From NCBI RefSeq assembly GCF_032884065.1, contig NC_088865.1:46278185-46342184 (forward strand): a DNA stretch of 64,000 bases, in the 5' to 3' direction. A program made the translations under genes and the position numbers. The notes under the pieces are model-generated. The model searched no databases, was not told the origin of the DNA, and saw nothing but the letters and a program-made list of their open reading frames with translations. This DNA comes from Artemia franciscana. Lineage: Eukaryota > Arthropoda > Branchiopoda > Anostraca > Artemiidae. Shown one piece after another: positions 54,107 to 64,000 of the stretch (position 1 is its first letter; each line of letters opens with the position of its first letter).

Positions 54107-55454
54107 AAATAAAGTTGATTTCTTTTGAACAATAGACCCTGGATATTTACAGTCTTCAAAAATTTGATATTCAAACCACTAAAGCTGATTCCCTTCGAGC
54201 AAAATATCCAGGAAAAGCGAAAGTCGTCAAAATTTTTTTATAGTCAAACAAATAAAGTAATTTTTTTTTAACAATAGACCCAGGAAAAGTAAAAAATCTT
54301 CAAAAATTTGATAGTCGAACCAATAGAGAAGATTTCTTCTGAACGAACAACCCAGGAAAAGTGGAAAGTCTTGAAAAATTTGATAGTCAAGCCAAAAAAG
54401 TTGATTTCTTTTGATTAATAGACCCAGGAAAAGTGGAGAGTCTTTAAAAATTTGATATTAAGGCCAATAAAGTTGATTTCTCTTGAAATATTAACCAGGA
54501 AAAGTGAAAAGGCTTCAAAAATTTGATATTCAAACCAATGATGTTGATTTCGTTTGACTAATCTACCCGGGAAAAGTGAAAACTCTTTAAAAATTTGATA
54601 ATCATGCCAGTAAAGTTGAGTTCTTTTTATCAGTAGACCCAGGAAAAGTGGAAAGTATTAAAAAATTCGATAGTCAAACCAAAAAAGATAAAATTCTTTT
54701 GAAAAATAGACCCAAGAAATGTGGTAAATTGTAAAAATTTGATAGTCAAAACGATAAAGTTAATTTTTTTAAGCAATAGACCTAGAAAAGTGGAAATTCT
54801 TCGAAAATTTGTTAGTCAAACCAATAAAGTGTATTTTGTTTGAACTATAGACCAAAGAAAAGTGAAAGTCTTCAAAAATTTCATAGTCAAACCAATGAAC
54901 TTTATTTCTCTTGAAAAATAGACCCGGGAAAGTGGAAAGTACTCAAAAATTTTATAGTCAAACAGATGAAGTTGATTTCTTTTGAACAAAAGACCGAGGA
55001 AAAAAAAGAAAGTCTTCAAAAATTTGATGTTCAAACCAAAAGAAGTAGATTCCTTTTCAACAGTAAACCCAGGAAAAAATGGAAACTCTTCAAGGATTTG
55101 ATAACTCAAACCAGTAAAATTGATTTTTTTTAACAATAGACCCAGGGTAAGTGAAAAATCCTCAAAAATTTGATTGTCAAACTATTAAAGTTTTTTTTTA
55201 CAATTGACCCAGGAAAAGTGGAAAGTCTTCAAAACTTTGATACTTAAACCAATAAAGTGGATTTATTTGGAACAATAGATCCAGGAAAAGTGAAAATCTT
55301 CAAAAATTTATTATCAAATCAATAAATTTGATTTCATTTGGACAACAGAGCCAGTAATTTTGGAAAGTCTTGTAAAATTTAATAGTCAAACCAACAAAGT
55401 TGATTTCTTTTGAAGAATAGACCCAGGAAAAGTGGAAAATCTTCAAGAATTTTA
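54107..55454 (+). repeat. Satellite array, ~71-bp unit, right part (~19 copies)
   Basis: Continuation of the array at 51470-52340 in the same orientation. Copies are diverged. Because the unit length is near 72 bp, short open frames such as 54816-55136 (minus) arise repeatedly and are not genes. Confidence 0.95.
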
Positions 55455-55489
55455 TTTTAACCCTGCTGGTCGGAAACGACAACTTGGTC

Positions 55490-55715
55490 ACCCAAGAGCA
55501 AGATTGTCCGACAGTCTACATTTTTTTCTAAGTAAGACAAACGAAATAAACTGGCTATCTCAATATTTTGATCAGATAACTCTGGGAATAAATGGGCTTG
55601 GTAGGGGGCCAGTTGTTCTCCAATCTTTTATATCACTTAAAGAGAACTATAACTGTTAATTTTTGCTCAAATGCACCCTTTCTCAATCTTCAGGATCATT
55701 ATTTCAATAAAATTA
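55490..55715 (+). repeat. Dispersed repeat D, copy
   Basis: Contains TAAACTGGCTATCTCAATAT and TTGATCAGATAACTCTGGGA, followed by the C/AAC-rich line that leads into block B, the same order as at 2975-3335. Confidence 0.65.
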
Positions 55716-55725
55716 CCCCAGGGAA

Positions 55726-55753
55726 GAAACAACAACAACAACAACAACAACAA
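55726..55753. repeat. (AAC)n microsatellite
   Basis: About nine AAC repeats at the D/B junction, in the position where the 3300 copy has AAAAAAACAACAAAAAAAC. Confidence 0.9.
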
Positions 55754-55754
55754 A

Positions 55755-56095
55755 AATTCACGTATCCGTGGTCTGTCTTTTGGCAAAAATAGCGAAATTC
55801 TACATTTTTCTGTATAGAATCTTGAAACTTCTACATTAGGGTTTTCAAGTAAGTGGAATCTGGTGGTGGGATTTTCATCAAGATTCTTTGAATTTTTGGA
55901 GGTTATTTCCCTTATTTCAAAAATCATAAAAATTCTCAGGCTCGTAGCTTTTGATGGGTAACGCTAAATTTGATGAGTTTTAAATATTCGGAATCGACAT
56001 TAATATTGATGCCGGTGGATATCAATATAATTATTGACACCCAAATTCTGTTTTTTACAGTTTCGGTTTCCATAGCGCCGAGGAGCGCCTTAAAT
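55755..56095 (+). repeat. Repeat block B, diverged copy
   Basis: Contains CACGTATCCGTGGTCTGTC, TCAGGCTCGTAGCTTTTGAT and a GGTTTCCATAGCGCCGAGG end. It aligns in order with 3330-3700. Confidence 0.7.
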
Positions 56096-56189
56096 ATTTC
56101 CTTTTTTGTATTTTTTCCTTTGTTGTATTTTTTTTTGACATCGTAGGCACCTCGTAGGGCACCTCGTAGACAAGAAGTTGTCCTCGAAA

Positions 56190-57180
56190 CTTGAAATGGG
56201 GCTCACTCCTAGAAACTTCAAAAGGGCTAGTACCCTTTTTAATAGTCAAAAGCTATCGGAGGGCAACCATCCCCTTCCCCGACCCCACCACGCCTATTAT
56301 TTTCCCAAACACATACATTCAAAATTTTTAGACATTTTGTTCAGCGTAGTTGAAAGGTCCTGAAATTAAATATTTGAGGAAGAAAATCCTTCCACAGCCC
56401 TTATAGCACGGGTTGCAAGTTATAACCAGGGGGTAAATCAGGTGTTTACATAAAGGATGGCCGTATAAACCTTGGAGGAGATTTACTGGATTGGTAATCA
56501 GAAGTTCTAGTGCTATTTTCAAGAGTCAAAGTGATCGGATGGCAGCTACTCCCCCTCCCCTGCATTGTATTTTCCTAAAATGCATCTGATCGAAATTTCA
56601 AGACACCTATTCGTTCAAAAATAGTCCAAAGATCATGGGCAGCGCAATTGTGCTGCCTAAGTAAAGAGCAATGTAGGCACAAATGTATTGTAGGCTATAT
56701 TGTTTAAAATTTACTTTTTTTTTTTTTTTTTAGATCAGTACACTTCGTATAGAAGGAGTTTTCATAGAAACTTTGAAAAAGACTCATTAGATTACAAATT
56801 GAAAGTTCTATTGTCCTTCCAATGGGAGAATTCACAAGTTTCTGTTGTCTCATGGGCGGGGAGAATGCTGACCATTCCCCCACCCATCAGTTTCTCGAAG
56901 ACATCTAATAAACATTATATAATATCATTTTTTCAGTTTAGTTGAAAGATCCAGTAATTATGTTTCTGAAGATTAACCCCTTCCCCCAGAGCCCCCAGGG
57001 CAAGAGTTGTAAATTGCGTACCGGGGAATGTAAGGTCTTTATGGAAAGTGTGGTTGCATAAACTTTCAGTGGGCTCATTCGATTCAAAATTGAAAATTCT
57101 AGCCCCTTTTTTAATAGTGGAAAGTGAAATGAGGGCAACCAGTCCCCCCTCGTCGATAATTTTCCCAATTTATTGTTTTT
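56190..57180 (+). repeat. Repeat D in tandem (~270-320-bp units)
   Basis: The line TTGTTCAGCGTAGTTGAAAG recurs in altered form near 56336, 56611 and 56931, each with a C-rich line before it and GTAAATCAGGTGTTTACATA-like sequence after it. Confidence 0.7.
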
Positions 57181-57189
57181 TTCTTTTTA

Positions 57190-57625
57190 GCCTAAACAGT
57201 TCTTGGTAACGAATTTAAGTAAGGACCGACGCTGCTCAATATTAGTCCAAACTATAAAAAATTGAATTTTGATATCAATAGATACATCAAATAAATTTGC
57301 TTATTGTGCTGATTCCAAAAATGAGAGATTATTCAAGTTTTAGTATTACCCAAACGTTAATACTAAAGGTAATACCCAAACGGTAATACAAATGATTTTC
57401 TCAGGAACGAGCCCGAGAAAACTTAAATTATTTTTAAGAAATTATGGAGACATCCCCTAAAATTCGAGGAATCTTACTGAAAATGACATCATCAGATTTT
57501 GCATATCAGAGAACCTTACTGTGGATGGTTTAAGCTCATATATACAAAAGTGTTGAATTCTGGAATATTTGCCAGAAGAAAGATCATGGATGTATGTTTA
57601 TTTGCTTTGTATTTTTTTTTATGGG
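57190..57625 (-). repeat. Repeat block B, reverse orientation
   Basis: Starts at the GTTCTTGGTAACGAATT remnant of the terminal hairpin and ends at GGATGTATGTTTATTTGC. A short duplication (TAATACCCAAACGGTAATAC near 57350-57390) interrupts it. Confidence 0.7.
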
Positions 57626-57649
57626 TGACCATACCGAATCAATGACCGT

Positions 57650-58035
57650 AGAAGATAGAAAGATTGATTGCATTTAATTGAAAACCAAAGGTTTAAATAC
57701 CCTTTTTAAGCAACCCAAGGGATTGAACGGCAGCTAGCCTCCTCCCATGCCCTTTTTTCTTAAAAATTATCTGATGAAAGTTTAAGATATCTATTCTGTT
57801 CAACCTAGTTGAGAGGATCAATAACTGTCTCTTTAGGGATATTATGATCCCTCACATCCCTAGGGAAAGGGTTCTAAGTTTCAAAATTTACCAATTATTA
57901 TCCTGCAATATTTTTCAGCGATGATGGAGTTGTCCGAAGGAAATTTTAAGGGGAGAAGGGAGTTTTTACGTGGGCAGAATTTCCCAGGGAGGAGTTTTCT
58001 ATGGCGAGAGAGAATTTTTCATGAAGGAGGAGCTT
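57650..58035. repeat. Repeat blocks D and C
   Basis: D line TCTGTTCAACCTAGTTGAGA near 57796, then G-rich C lines (AAGGGGAGAAGGGAGTTTTT, CCCAGGGAGGAGTTTTCTAT). Confidence 0.6.
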
Positions 58036-58339
58036 GTAAGATTGATCAAATCGGACGATTTTTCTTTTAATTTTAATTATTAAATTTGGGACAGGGGCCA
58101 GTGGGGTGACTCTGTGAGCTTAGCCAGAGTAGACCCAGCTATAAATGGGTACCTGGAGAAATCTGGGGAAGGTAAACAGGAAGGGTGTGCGAAACCAGAG
58201 GATATTTGGTCCCCCAGCCCACATTGTGCCTCCTGGCTGAAGGGTCAAGATGGAAAGCTTATCAATTTTTCAGGATCCTTTCAGACAAAGGATCCTGAAT
58301 CCAGCGCACTAATCTACTCTTACTGTCCTTACTGTCAGT

Positions 58340-58605
58340 AAAGCCCCATCTAAACCCATCAAAAGCTATAAGCCTGAGCAAATTTGCAGAATTTTCTAAG
58401 AAGGGGGAGAACCTTTTGCAATTCAAAAAATTATATTTTAAAATTACACCATCTGGTTCAGCGTATCAGAAAACTCTCCTGCAAAAGTTCCAAGCTCCTA
58501 TTTGCAAAAATATGGAATTTTGTACTTTTTGCCGGAAGAAAGTTCACGGATGCGTGTTTATTTGTGTGTATTTTAGGGTGATTTCACCAAACCAATAGTC
58601 CTAGA
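58340..58605 (-). repeat. Repeat block B, reverse orientation
   Basis: Contains AAAGCTATAAGCCTGAGCAA, CTGGTTCAGCGTATCAGAAA and CACGGATGCGTGTTTATTTG. Confidence 0.75.
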
Positions 58606-58609
58606 ATGT

Positions 58610-59560
58610 CGGGAGAGAGTTTTTTAAACGGAAATTAAAATTTATAGTGCCCTTTCTTAAGTGAGCAAAAACTTCAGAGAGCACATCTTTTCTCTCACGC
58701 CCCTTTCTTCGCCAAAGTTGTCCGATACCAATTTTGAGATAATCATTTTGTTCACCATAGTTAAAAGGTCACCCACAACCCCTTGGGAAGTAAGTGGTGA
58801 AATTTCCTGTTCTTTACATTTATATAATTTTTTTATTGGAACTTATACAGACATTTTTCGGGGGGGGGGGAGGGGATTTTCTTTTGAGGAATTTTCGATG
58901 AGGAGGGAAGTTCATCGGGGTTTGAACTTTCCAAATGTAATTTTTCACTGGAGGAATTTTTCACCCTCTATGAAATTCTTCATATTTGTCTTACTTTCTC
59001 TTTACTGACCCAATTTTGCATGTGAAGATAATGAGGGGAATTGTCGGAGGGGGATTTTTACTAGGTTGGAATGGTCTAGAGTATCTTTCCGCAGGAATAC
59101 AATTTTATACAGAAAAATTCTCTATGGGGAAGTTTTTCGCGGGATAAATTTTCCGGGGGAAATTCTCTGCAGGAGCAATTTTATATTCTAGCTCTGCAGC
59201 TAGAATGGAATTGCCAAGGGGGGATTTTACTAGCGGGAGGGGAAATTTTACGTGGGAAGAACTTTCAAATTAGGAATTTTCCGCGGGGGAAATTTTCTAT
59301 GGAGGGGGAGCCAGGGTTCCTGGCATTATAATTTGATCGGATATAAGAAGTTTAATAATATCCTTTTAAAGTAACCAAAATGATTGGAGGGCAGCTGGCC
59401 CTTCTCAAACGCTTCAAATTCGTCTGATCAAAATTTTTAGATGGATGTTTTATTCAGCATAGTTGAAAGATTCAATAGCTAATCGTTTGGTGATAACCAA
59501 CCTTTAACATCCCCCGAGGAAAGGACTGTAAGTTACAAAATTTACCCATTGTTTACTTAA
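58610..59560. repeat. Repeat blocks D, C, D
   Basis: D lines near 58660-58810 and 59370-59560 flank a G-rich C block (58855-59320) with repeated AATTTTCCGCGGGGGAAATT-like phrases. Confidence 0.65.
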
Positions 59561-59639
59561 AATATCTTTCAGTGACGTTGGAATTGTCCGAAAGTAATTT
59601 ACGGGGAAGAAGGTTTTTTTTACGAACACATAAAATGTC

Positions 59640-60170
59640 AAATGGGGATAAGTCCTTTTATTAGAAAGTGGAAACAAATATAAAAGATCTGAATACTTCG
59701 ACTATATACACCAGTGGCTGTCATCAGCAGAAAAAGTAAAGCATTACAATTAAAACAAACGTATTTAGACGGAATAAAACAATTACTTTCGGATCACAAA
59801 TAGTTTCTGGTCACACCCTAGATCTGTCTTAGGAAGATGGCACAAACTTGTTCTTCTTCCAATCGGAAAAGGAAATGTTGTTAAATTTAAAGTTATGTAC
59901 CTGATTGGTCACATCTCCTAATGAATTTTCATTTGTAATTCTCTTTTCTTTTGCAATTGGACGAAGAAAAAGTTTGTGCCATCTTCATTAGAAATTAAAC
60001 TTACATTCAAGGCAATATCAAAGAAGAAAATTTACAACTCAAGACTTTGAATGAACCAGGTTAGTGAATTCTCTCAGACAGAACTAGGGAATGACCCGGA
60101 AACTATTTGTGACACGAAAGTAATTATTTGGTTCTGCATAAATGCATTTCTTTTAGTTGTAATGTTAATA
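59640..60170. mobile_element. Second foldback-type element
   Basis: A left arm (about 59738-59875: ATTACAATTAAAACAAA, ACAATTACTTTCGGATCACA, AATAGTTTCTGGTCACACCC, AAGATGGCACAAACTTGTTC) and a right arm (about 59940-60165) are imperfect reverse complements around a short centre. The right arm has a ~75-bp insertion (59990-60070). No ORF. At its left edge, 59689-59730 carries on the minus strand CTGATGA, a possible stem, then CGAAGTATTCAG. Confidence 0.7.
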
Positions 60171-60529
60171 ATAACAAGGGCTTTATCCAGGATTTTTTTT
60201 TTGGGGGGGGGGAGTTTTAAATAGGATATTTTTTGAGGTGGAAGGTTGCAAAAAAAACTTAAAACGGATCAAAAATTTATTCATATTCATTTTCGGTATG
60301 TTTTTACGAGTTGGAAAATATTCCAGAGGGGGAGGGGTCAAACCCACTATCCCTCCCTGGATAGGTCTTGATAAAAACCATTGGTGTACATGGTGGAAAT
60401 GTCTGGATTTCTCTATCTGTTTTGACTGTCTAATAGAAGGACTGGTCCCTATTTGAACTCTTATTTGTTCATCATTGAAATGGAGCGTCGTTTTATAAAA
60501 ATAAATACCTCATTTAATATATTACGTCG

Positions 60530-60935
60530 CGTCGAAGAAGTGGGTTTCTTGCGTGGGAGAAACTTTCCAAGGAGAAATTTCCCGCGATGGGAGGGGACTT
60601 TGAATGAAGGAGGAGCCTGATTTTTGTCATGTGGATATGTTCTGAGGGAATTATCCAGGGGCTATTTTCCGCGGGCTTTGATTTCCGGGAAATTATTTCC
60701 ACGGAAGGGGACATTTCTGAAGTGATCCAGAAACCGATTAGAGATTAAAGTCTTACTCAAATGAAATAATACTAAGGAGTATTTTTCAGGCTGTATCGTC
60801 CTCAAGCAATTTTACTCGGAAGGGGTATGATGGGGGAATGCACTTTATGTTGGATGAAATCTCGACGGAGGAGTTATCCGTTAGCGGGAGGAGCATATAT
60901 CATAGAGGGTGAGCCGGATTTATCAGCATTATTTG
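60530..60935. repeat. G-rich repeat block C
   Basis: Phrases such as GCGTGGGAGAAACTTTCCAA, GGAGAAATTTCCCGCGATGG and GGAATTATCCAGGGGCTATT. No ORF of interest. Confidence 0.6.
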
Positions 60936-60964
60936 AAAATCGAAAAGAAATTATTCATATCTGA

Positions 60965-61145
60965 AAGGTTGCCACCTCCTCAATTACTTTACTCTTTACT
61001 CTAAAATTTAACTGTTTACTAAAAATAAAACATGGGGGCCGTTTAGTTAGAATAGCAAGCTGTTTTAAAAGTGCTATTAGCTATAGCGTAAAGAGCAAGG
61101 CATTGATGAAGGGGCAACCCCTCATATAAAGAATAAATCTGCCAA
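60965..61145. repeat. Palindromic repeat A, copy
   Basis: Left arm with CACCTCCTCAATTACTTTAC and right arm with GCGTAAAGAGCAAGGCATTG and GGGGCAACCCCTCATATAA. Confidence 0.65.
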
Positions 61146-61234
61146 AATTATGTGCAAATTTTGTTTTAATTTTCTGTGTACAGTTAGCCCAATTCGAGCC
61201 TGCATTAGTTGAAAACGACCAGATTTTAAAAAAA

Positions 61235-61540
61235 AACATTTTTTTTCAATTGAAAGCAAGGAACATAAATAAAACTCAAAACCAACAGAAATTATTCTGT
61301 ATATGAAGGTGTTGCCCCCCTCCTCAAAACGTTGCTTTTTACGCTGAAGCTTGACCGCATGCCCCTTTATTTAAAGAGCAACTCCTGAAACACAAGGGCC
61401 ATTAAGAAGAATAAGTAGCTTTTTTAAGAGGGCTCAAAACTTTATCGTGAAGAAAAGGGTATTGGGGAGAATAATTTATGCTGGTTTTGAGTTTTAATCT
61501 TCCTCCTTACTTTCGATGCAATTCTTTTTTTATTTAATAC
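61235..61540. repeat. Palindromic repeat A, copy
   Basis: Left arm CAATTGAAAGCAAGGAACA and ACGTTGCTTTTTACGCTGAA, centre CAACTCCTGAAACACAAGGG, right arm ending CTCCTTACTTTCGATGCAA and TTTTTTTATTTAAT. Confidence 0.75.
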
Positions 61541-61544
61541 ACCA

Positions 61545-62965
61545 AGAAGTGGGATCTGAAAAATCCCAAAAATTGATTCAAAAACCAAATTTGGATGTTA
61601 GCATAATAAACGAGGGTTAAGGGGATTTCAGCCCTCCTCCATTTGTAGGGCAATTTTTCTGTATTTTAAGCTTTAATAAAATTCATTACTCTAATTTGTA
61701 AAAAAAAATACAGTTTTATGTTATATTTTCTGTGAAATGTAACCATCTTGACATTGCGAAAACACAAACAAGAGTATTAGAAGAAAGTTCCCAATTCAAA
61801 TAGCCAAATATTTGTATTTATCTATGTTTCATATATTTGATAATGAACAAATAAGAGTCTTAAACAGATAAACATAATCGCGATAGACAATATTCTTTTA
61901 CTTAATGCAATTTCTTTTAGTCGGAAGAAAAAGCTCGACGATACACTAGTGAAAATGCCTGCTCCGAACGCTTTGAATGATATTAAGCCTCCCAAGGAAA
62001 GCTCAATCGACATTTCCTCTCTGAAAAACAATATTGTAAGCATTTACTTTCATTTTAAATAGATATTAACAATGAATTTTACCACGTTGCATCAACAGGT
62101 TACATTTGGGGGACGGGATAGGAGCCATTTTGTCCCAAACTTTTTAGTACGATATTAGTTGCCTTTAACTACGCAATGGTATATCATTTATCCAGGAAAG
62201 TAGAAACAGTTAGGTGACTGTATACTGCATAATGCTGCCTGTAAAAGATGTAAGGGTGGTATGTGATACAACAACAAAAATCCTCCAAGGTCAACCATGC
62301 CTCGTAAAATAAGAAGTTGCCAAGGATATTCTGCTGATCATAAATTGATTCTTGTATTGCATTATAACAGTTATGTTCTGCGTTTTATGGCTACCAATAA
62401 GACAAAATTTGTGACAGAATTACATACTTTTAGGTTTGTTGATACAAGGAGTGAATAGGAGGAGAAAGAGCTAATTTTAGGGTTCTATTACCTTCACTTT
62501 TCTATTACTAATATTTTGTTGTCTTTTTCCTTCACTTTTCTATTACTATTATTTGGTTCACTTTTTCTATTATAGTTCATCAGATCCTGTTTTTCAGCAT
62601 GGAATGGATTTTTTTTTCTCTTGAGCTACGAAGTTTACACATTTCTTTTTTTTCTTTTTTTTGTTTTTTTTTTATTTATTTATTTTTTTTAATGACTGTG
62701 CAGCACACTGGAACTCGCTTTGGTGTAATTTCGTTGTGTTTTTCGTTTTTTTTTTTACTTTTTTTTTTATACACAAGAGGAGTAAATAGGCCAACAATAA
62801 CAAACAGTTTTTCAAGAATATAGACAGAAGCACAGCAACTATTCGGGAAGGGACAAAATTTTTTAAACGATGTGAAATAATTTACCGAAAAATAAAGAGC
62901 ACCCACTTTTTAGAGAGGGCACAGAACATGTCACGAAAGCCCCACCATCAAGCTAGTTTTTCTAA
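61545..62965. other. AT-rich DNA with a poly-T stretch
   Basis: No gene recognised. 62600-62775 is T-rich (runs of 8-11 T), producing low-complexity open frames on both strands. Confidence 0.45.
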
Positions 62966-62971
62966 AGTATT

Positions 62972-63026
62972 TTTGATCTCATGAGTTGAGCCCGTTGGAA
63001 CAGGGCTCAACTGAAAGGAGATCAAA
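62972..63026. other. Two-stem perfect hairpin
   Basis: TTTGATCTC (62972-62980) pairs with GAGATCAAA (63018-63026), and GTTGAGCCC (62985-62993) pairs with GGGCTCAAC (63003-63011). The loop is GTTGGAACA and the internal loop ATGA/TGAAAG. All 18 pairs are Watson-Crick. It sits at the left edge of a D copy. Confidence 0.85.
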
Positions 63027-63800
63027 GGTCCTAGTGCCCTTTTTAAAAGACCGTTGAAAAAGAATATAGGGCAAATAGTCTCCCTCCTACGTCCCTTTTT
63101 TTCCAAAAACCTATGATCCAAATTTTTAGATGGTCATTTTCTTCAACATAGTTGAAAAGGCTAGTAAGTATGCTTCTAGGGATGACATGACTTCCCAGAT
63201 CTCCTGTGAAAAGGGCCCTAAGGCATGAAGTTGCCAATTGTTTGCATATATTATTTTTTATTGGGATGAATCAGACATTTATAGGGGGATTTCTAAGGGT
63301 TTGGAGAATTTTACACGGTGACTACTTTTCTTGGGGTGGACCGTTTTTGGGGGGTCAACTTACCAAGGGAAATTTTACACAGTAGGAATTGACTAGAATT
63401 CCTATGAAAAATTCTCTTTATTTGTCTTACTTTCTCTTGGGCGACTCATTTGGAGATGTTCCGGGGAAATTGTCCAAGCAATTTTCAGTGGGGTTGAATT
63501 ATCTGAGTGTTTTTTTTCAACGAGGCGGGATTTAGCGGAAAAACTTCCTCGTAGGAAAGTTTCTTACAGGGGAATAGGGGGATTTACGAGAGTTTTTTTC
63601 TGCGGAGGTGGGATTTCCAACAGGATTTAAAATCGATTGGAAGTCAAATAAAAAATAAGTTTTTTTTCCAAATGAAAGTAGGCTAAGGAGAATTTTCTAC
63701 GTGAAATTTTCCGCAGGAAATTTCTCGGGAAAATATTCAGTGGGGATGGAATTTTCCGGGGGAATTTCCATGGGGATATTTTAAATGGCTAGGTGAGGTG
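63020..63800. repeat. Repeat blocks D and C
   Basis: D lines (CCTAGTGCCCTTTTTAAAAG, TCTTCAACATAGTTGAAAAG) to about 63260, then G-rich C lines (AATTTTCCGGGGGAATTTCC-like) to 63800. Confidence 0.65.
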
Positions 63801-63829
63801 GATTTGGCGGCATTATTTGAAAAAAAAAA

Positions 63830-64000
63830 TCAGAAATTTAATTAAAAATTTTTCAAATGAAAATAAGGACCAACATTAAAACTCAAAACGGACAGGAAGT
63901 ATTCAGCTTAAGGGGGAGCCTGTCTCTGTGTTAGCCCTTGCTCTTTACACTAATGTCTTAAAGTTCTTCAAGGATACTTCTCATTCAGTTTTGAGGCTTC
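63830..64000. repeat. Palindromic repeat A, cut by the window end
   Basis: Left arm with AAATGAAAATAAGGACCAAC, ATTAAAACTCAAAACGGACA and TTGCTCTTTACACTAATGTC. The right arm would lie beyond the window. Confidence 0.7.

Noticed and set aside
51470-55454. CRISPR-like regular spacing of repeats
   Set aside because: The whole 71-bp unit is repeated with no unique spacers, there are no cas genes, and the context is eukaryotic transposon DNA.

Overview
The window looks like gene-poor, AT-rich nuclear DNA from an invertebrate, most likely an arthropod. I found no host gene, rRNA, tRNA, bacterial operon or CRISPR array that I can support. Nearly everything recognisable is a transposable element, mostly broken, or tandem and dispersed repeat DNA. 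Several repeat families (the palindromic family A and the block I call B) resemble repeats I remember from brine shrimp (Artemia) sequence. That is a memory-based guess, not a database result.

Layout. 0-8 kb: a foldback element with ~240-bp inverted arms, several copies of palindromic repeat A and associated blocks C, D and B, a CR1-like LINE remnant (5.4-6.5 kb), an (ACT)n-rich duplication and two LINE 3' ends. 8-17 kb: mostly unique AT-rich DNA holding a 161-bp hAT-type MITE with a perfect 8-bp target duplication, a CR1-like LINE relic (12.1-13.7 kb, minus) and a piggyBac-type element bounded by TTAA (14.74-16.48 kb) with three candidate catalytic aspartates. 17.6-20.5 kb: a pogo/Tigger-type transposase scrap and the remains of a Maverick/Polinton (integrase and DNA polymerase B fragments, minus). 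20.9-27.4 kb: a decayed endonuclease-encoding LINE followed by six or seven ~245-bp tandem units. 27.4-38.2 kb: a nest of Helitrons on both strands. It includes a Rep-helicase relic whose HUH segment is missing, and three short-ORF derivatives sharing an acidic C-terminus, GACCGGGACAC-type minisatellites and 5' ends rich in TGACGTCA.

38.3-42.8 kb: a cluster of TTACGTAA-type sites, then two more LINE relics. 42.8-46.2 kb: an ~83-bp satellite of about 28 units, followed by a higher-order satellite (alternating ~192 and ~236 bp). 51.5-55.5 kb: a ~71-bp satellite interrupted by a LINE whose 3' UTR carries a G-rich minisatellite and a strong two-part hairpin. 55.5-64 kb: blocks A, B, C and D again, a second foldback element (59.6-60.2 kb) and an unexplained two-stem hairpin at 62972-63026.

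How the parts relate: the elements do not form a pathway. The layout records repeated insertion and decay, with Helitrons in Helitrons and a LINE in a satellite. All long transposase or reverse transcriptase frames carry stops, frameshifts or deletions. The only open frames that might still be translated are the ~80-110-residue Helitron-borne ORFs.
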